Shown piece by piece: positions 5,523 through 7,656 of a stretch of 7,656 nt of DNA (the first letter of the stretch is position 1; every line of letters starts with the position of its first letter). The notes under the pieces are model-generated. The model made no database searches. It was not told the origin of the DNA and saw nothing but the letters and a program-made list of their open reading frames with translations. The translations under genes were made by a program, and so were the position numbers. The DNA is from Porphyromonadaceae bacterium (GTDB lineage Bacteria; Bacteroidota; Bacteroidia; Bacteroidales; UBA11471), in NCBI GenBank assembly GCA_021199145.1, contig JAJQIP010000023.1, positions 1-7,656 of the forward strand, written 5' to 3'.

Positions 5523-7656
5523 ATGAAAGTGTATCAATCCAACGAAATTAAAAACATCGCCCTTTTGGGCAGTAAAGGTTCGGGCAAAACCACACTTGCG
5601 GAAGCTATGCTCTACGAGTGTGGGGTTATAAAACGCAGAGGATCTGTCGAGACGCAAAACACCGTTACCGATTATTTTCCGGTAGAGAAAGAGTATGGTT
5701 ACTCGGTATTTTCTACCGTTTTTTATGCGGAATTTCTCAATAAGAAATTGAATGTCATCGACTGCCCGGGGGCAGACGATTTTATCGGGAGTACCCTCAC
5801 CTCCATGAATGTTACCGACACGGGCGTCATTGTGGTCAATACGCAATATGGAGTGGAAGTAGGCACACAAAATATCTTCCGGTATGCCGAAGAGATGCAC
5901 AAACCCGTCATCTTCGCTATGAATCAGTTGGATGGAGAAAAGGCCGATTACGATGTGGCTCTTGAACAATTGAGGGAAAACTTCGGCAACAAAATCACAC
6001 CGATACAATATCCTGTCGCCTGTGGGGCGGGATTCAACGCCATGATTGATGTCCTGGTGATGAAAATGTACAGCTGGGGAGCCGAAGGGGGTGTCCCCAC
6101 TATCTCGGAGATTCCTGACGACCAGAAAGAAAAAGCGCTTGCCTTACACAAACAGCTGATTGAGGCGGCCGCTGAAAACGACGAGACCTTGATGGAAAAA
6201 TTCTTCGCCGAAGAGGAGCTCAACGAAGACGAGATGCGGGAAGGTATCCGGAAAGGGCTTGCCACCCGCAGCATATTCCCTGTATTTTGCGTCAGCGCTT
6301 TGCGGGATATGGGTGTCCGCCGTATGATGGAATTCCTCGGGAACGTGGTCCCCTTCGTCACCGATATGCCCAAACCGGTTTCTCACGATGGAACGGAGGT
6401 ATCGCCCGATTCCGAAGGCCCGACAAGTCTCTATTTCTTCAAGACGACCGTAGAACCGCACATCGGCGAAGTCTCCTATTTCAAGGTAATGTCGGGTAAA
6501 GTTCATGAAGGGGACGACCTGCAAAATATGAACCGGGGCAGCAAGGAACGTATTTCCCAGTTGAATTGCACCTGCGGACAAATCCGCACCAAAGTGGAGG
6601 AACTGGTGGCCGGAGACATCGGTGCGACCGTTAAACTGAAGGATGTGCGCATAGGAAATACCCTCAACGAAAAAGGGTGTGAATATACATTCGACCTGAT
6701 GGCTTTCCCCAATCCGAAAATCCAACGGGCTATAAAACCGCTGAATGAGGCGGAGGCGGAAAAATTGAGTGAGATACTGATGCGTATGCACGAGGAAGAC
6801 CCCACATGGATAGTGGAATATTCCAAGGAGTTGCGGCAGACCATTGTATCCGGACAAGGGGAATTCCACCTGCGCACGCTTAAATGGCGTATCGAGAACA
6901 ACGAAAAGATAATGATTGAATTCCAGGAGCCGCGCATTCCCTATCGGGAAACCATTACCAAAGCCGCCCGTGCCGATTATCGGCATAAGAAACAATCGGG
7001 AGGTGCCGGACAATTCGGGGAAGTTCATCTCATCATCGAACCTTATTACGACGGGATGCCCGCACCCGAAACCTATAAATTCGGTAATCAGGAATACAAA
7101 ATGAGTGTCCGCGACACCCAAGTCATCGACCTTGAATGGGGCGGGAAATTGGTCTTCGTGAACTGTATTGTGGGTGGTGCCATCGATGCCCGCTTCTTGC
7201 CGGCCATCCTCAAAGGATTAATGGATCGCATGGAACAAGGTCCCCTCACAGGCTCTTATGCTCGGGATGTACGGGTATGTGTCTATGACGGGAAAATGCA
7301 CCCCGTTGACTCGAACGAAATCTCATTCCGGCTTGCCGGACGTAATGCTTTCAGTACCGCATTCAAAAATGCGGCGCCGAAAATCCTCGAACCGGTGTAC
7401 GATGTCGAAGTTCTGGTACCGTCAGACAAGATGGGTGATGTCATAAGCGACCTGCAAGGCCACCGGGCTATCATCATGGGGATGGAGAGTATCAAAGGTT
7501 TTGAAAAAATCATGGCCAAAGTACCTCTGAAAGAGATGGCCAACTACTCGACCACACTGAGCTCCATCACAGGTGGCCGCTCGTCCTTCAGCATGAAGTT
7601 CGCCTCTTATGAACTGGTTCCCGGTGATATTCAGGAGAAACTCCTCAAAGAATATG
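5523..7656 (+). CDS. fusA2: Elongation factor G paralogue EF-G2 with degenerate GTPase site (3' end cut by window)
   Basis: The visible 711 residues form a five-domain EF-G; Bacteroides EF-G2 is about 718 residues, so only a few are probably missing. The start is well fixed: an in-frame TAA at 5508-5510 lies just upstream and ATG 5523 is the first start. The G domain (1-290) has an intact P-loop lysine (GSKGSGKT, 16-23). Other switches are altered: the RGIT switch I motif reads YGYS (58-61), DTPGH reads DCPGA (80-84) so the catalytic His is Ala84, and NKxD reads NQLD (134-137). G5 is near CVSAL (256-260). Domain II spans about 300-385 and domain III about 396-470. Domain IV (about 470-610) keeps QSGGAGQFGEV (491-501) and the tip loop HPVDSNE (593-599). 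Domain V includes MGDVISDLQGHRAI (637-650). Conserved domains III-V suggest it still acts on the ribosome in translocation, but probably not by hydrolysing GTP normally. Bacteroides EF-G2 is reported to lack GTPase activity and to be needed for gut colonisation. Confidence 0.9.
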   Translation, partial: MKVYQSNEIKNIALLGSKGSGKTTLAEAMLYECGVIKRRGSVETQNTVTDYFPVEKEYGYSVFSTVFYAEFLNKKLNVIDCPGADDFIGSTLTSMNVTDTGVIVVNTQYGVEVGTQNIFRYAEEMHKPVIFAMNQLDGEKADYDVALEQLRENFGNKITPIQYPVACGAGFNAMIDVLVMKMYSWGAEGGVPTISEIPDDQKEKALALHKQLIEAAAENDETLMEKFFAEEELNEDEMREGIRKGLATRSIFPVFCVSALRDMGVRRMMEFLGNVVPFVTDMPKPVSHDGTEVSPDSEGPTSLYFFKTTVEPHIGEVSYFKVMSGKVHEGDDLQNMNRGSKERISQLNCTCGQIRTKVEELVAGDIGATVKLKDVRIGNTLNEKGCEYTFDLMAFPNPKIQRAIKPLNEAEAEKLSEILMRMHEEDPTWIVEYSKELRQTIVSGQGEFHLRTLKWRIENNEKIMIEFQEPRIPYRETITKAARADYRHKKQSGGAGQFGEVHLIIEPYYDGMPAPETYKFGNQEYKMSVRDTQVIDLEWGGKLVFVNCIVGGAIDARFLPAILKGLMDRMEQGPLTGSYARDVRVCVYDGKMHPVDSNEISFRLAGRNAFSTAFKNAAPKILEPVYDVEVLVPSDKMGDVISDLQGHRAIIMGMESIKGFEKIMAKVPLKEMANYSTTLSSITGGRSSFSMKFASYELVPGDIQEKLLKEY

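Noticed and set aside
5520..6008. 162-residue minus-strand open frame opposite the EF-G2 G domain
   Set aside because: Antisense shadow of a strongly conserved coding region, with no family resemblance and no promoter.
6144..7121. 325-residue open frame on the minus strand
   Set aside because: It lies wholly antisense to the EF-G2 gene, whose codons encode a conserved five-domain protein throughout. The antisense product shows no recognisable domain and has the His/Phe-rich composition of a shadow frame.

Overview
The window looks like ordinary chromosome from a Bacteroidales bacterium of about 45-50% GC. The lineage call rests on near-consensus Bacteroidetes promoter elements (TTTG, about 20 nt, TAnnTTTG), A-rich start regions without Shine-Dalgarno motifs, two envelope families typical of Bacteroidetes (DUF3078 and DUF2490), and a divergent second elongation factor G of the Bacteroides EF-G2 type. 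I cannot fix the genus from sequence alone. There is no mobile element, CRISPR array, tRNA or rRNA.

Layout. Positions 1-206 hold the C-terminal tail of a potassium/proton antiporter. A strong promoter (249-281) then drives a secreted DUF3078 barrel-like protein (310-1206), which ends at a good hairpin terminator. Convergent to it on the minus strand lies a likely two-gene unit, nadC then yigZ (2778 down to 1297). Divergent from nadC is a plus-strand pair, rlmH (2930-3403) and a secreted DUF2490 protein (3426-4130). hemW (5308 down to 4175) converges on that pair. A 214-bp divergent regulatory region (5309-5522) separates hemW from a plus-strand EF-G paralogue (5523 onward) that is cut by the window edge about 711 residues in, probably only a few residues short of its end.

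Functions. Most genes are housekeeping: NAD biosynthesis (NadC), 23S rRNA m3Psi1915 methylation (RlmH), heme handling (HemW), translation-associated YigZ/IMPACT, and potassium/proton exchange. The two envelope proteins have no known role. The most interesting gene is the last. It keeps all five EF-G domains and the P-loop lysine, but the GTPase active site is altered: the catalytic histidine is alanine, the switch I threonine is serine, and NKxD reads NQLD. This matches the Bacteroides EF-G2 described as supporting translation without GTP hydrolysis and as needed for gut colonisation, under control of the CRP-family regulator Cur. Its upstream region carries a 20-bp dyad (5461-5480) placed about 42 bp before the predicted transcription start, where a class II CRP-type activator would bind, in front of a weak -7 element with no -33 box. 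I consider this candidate operator the best lead in the window.
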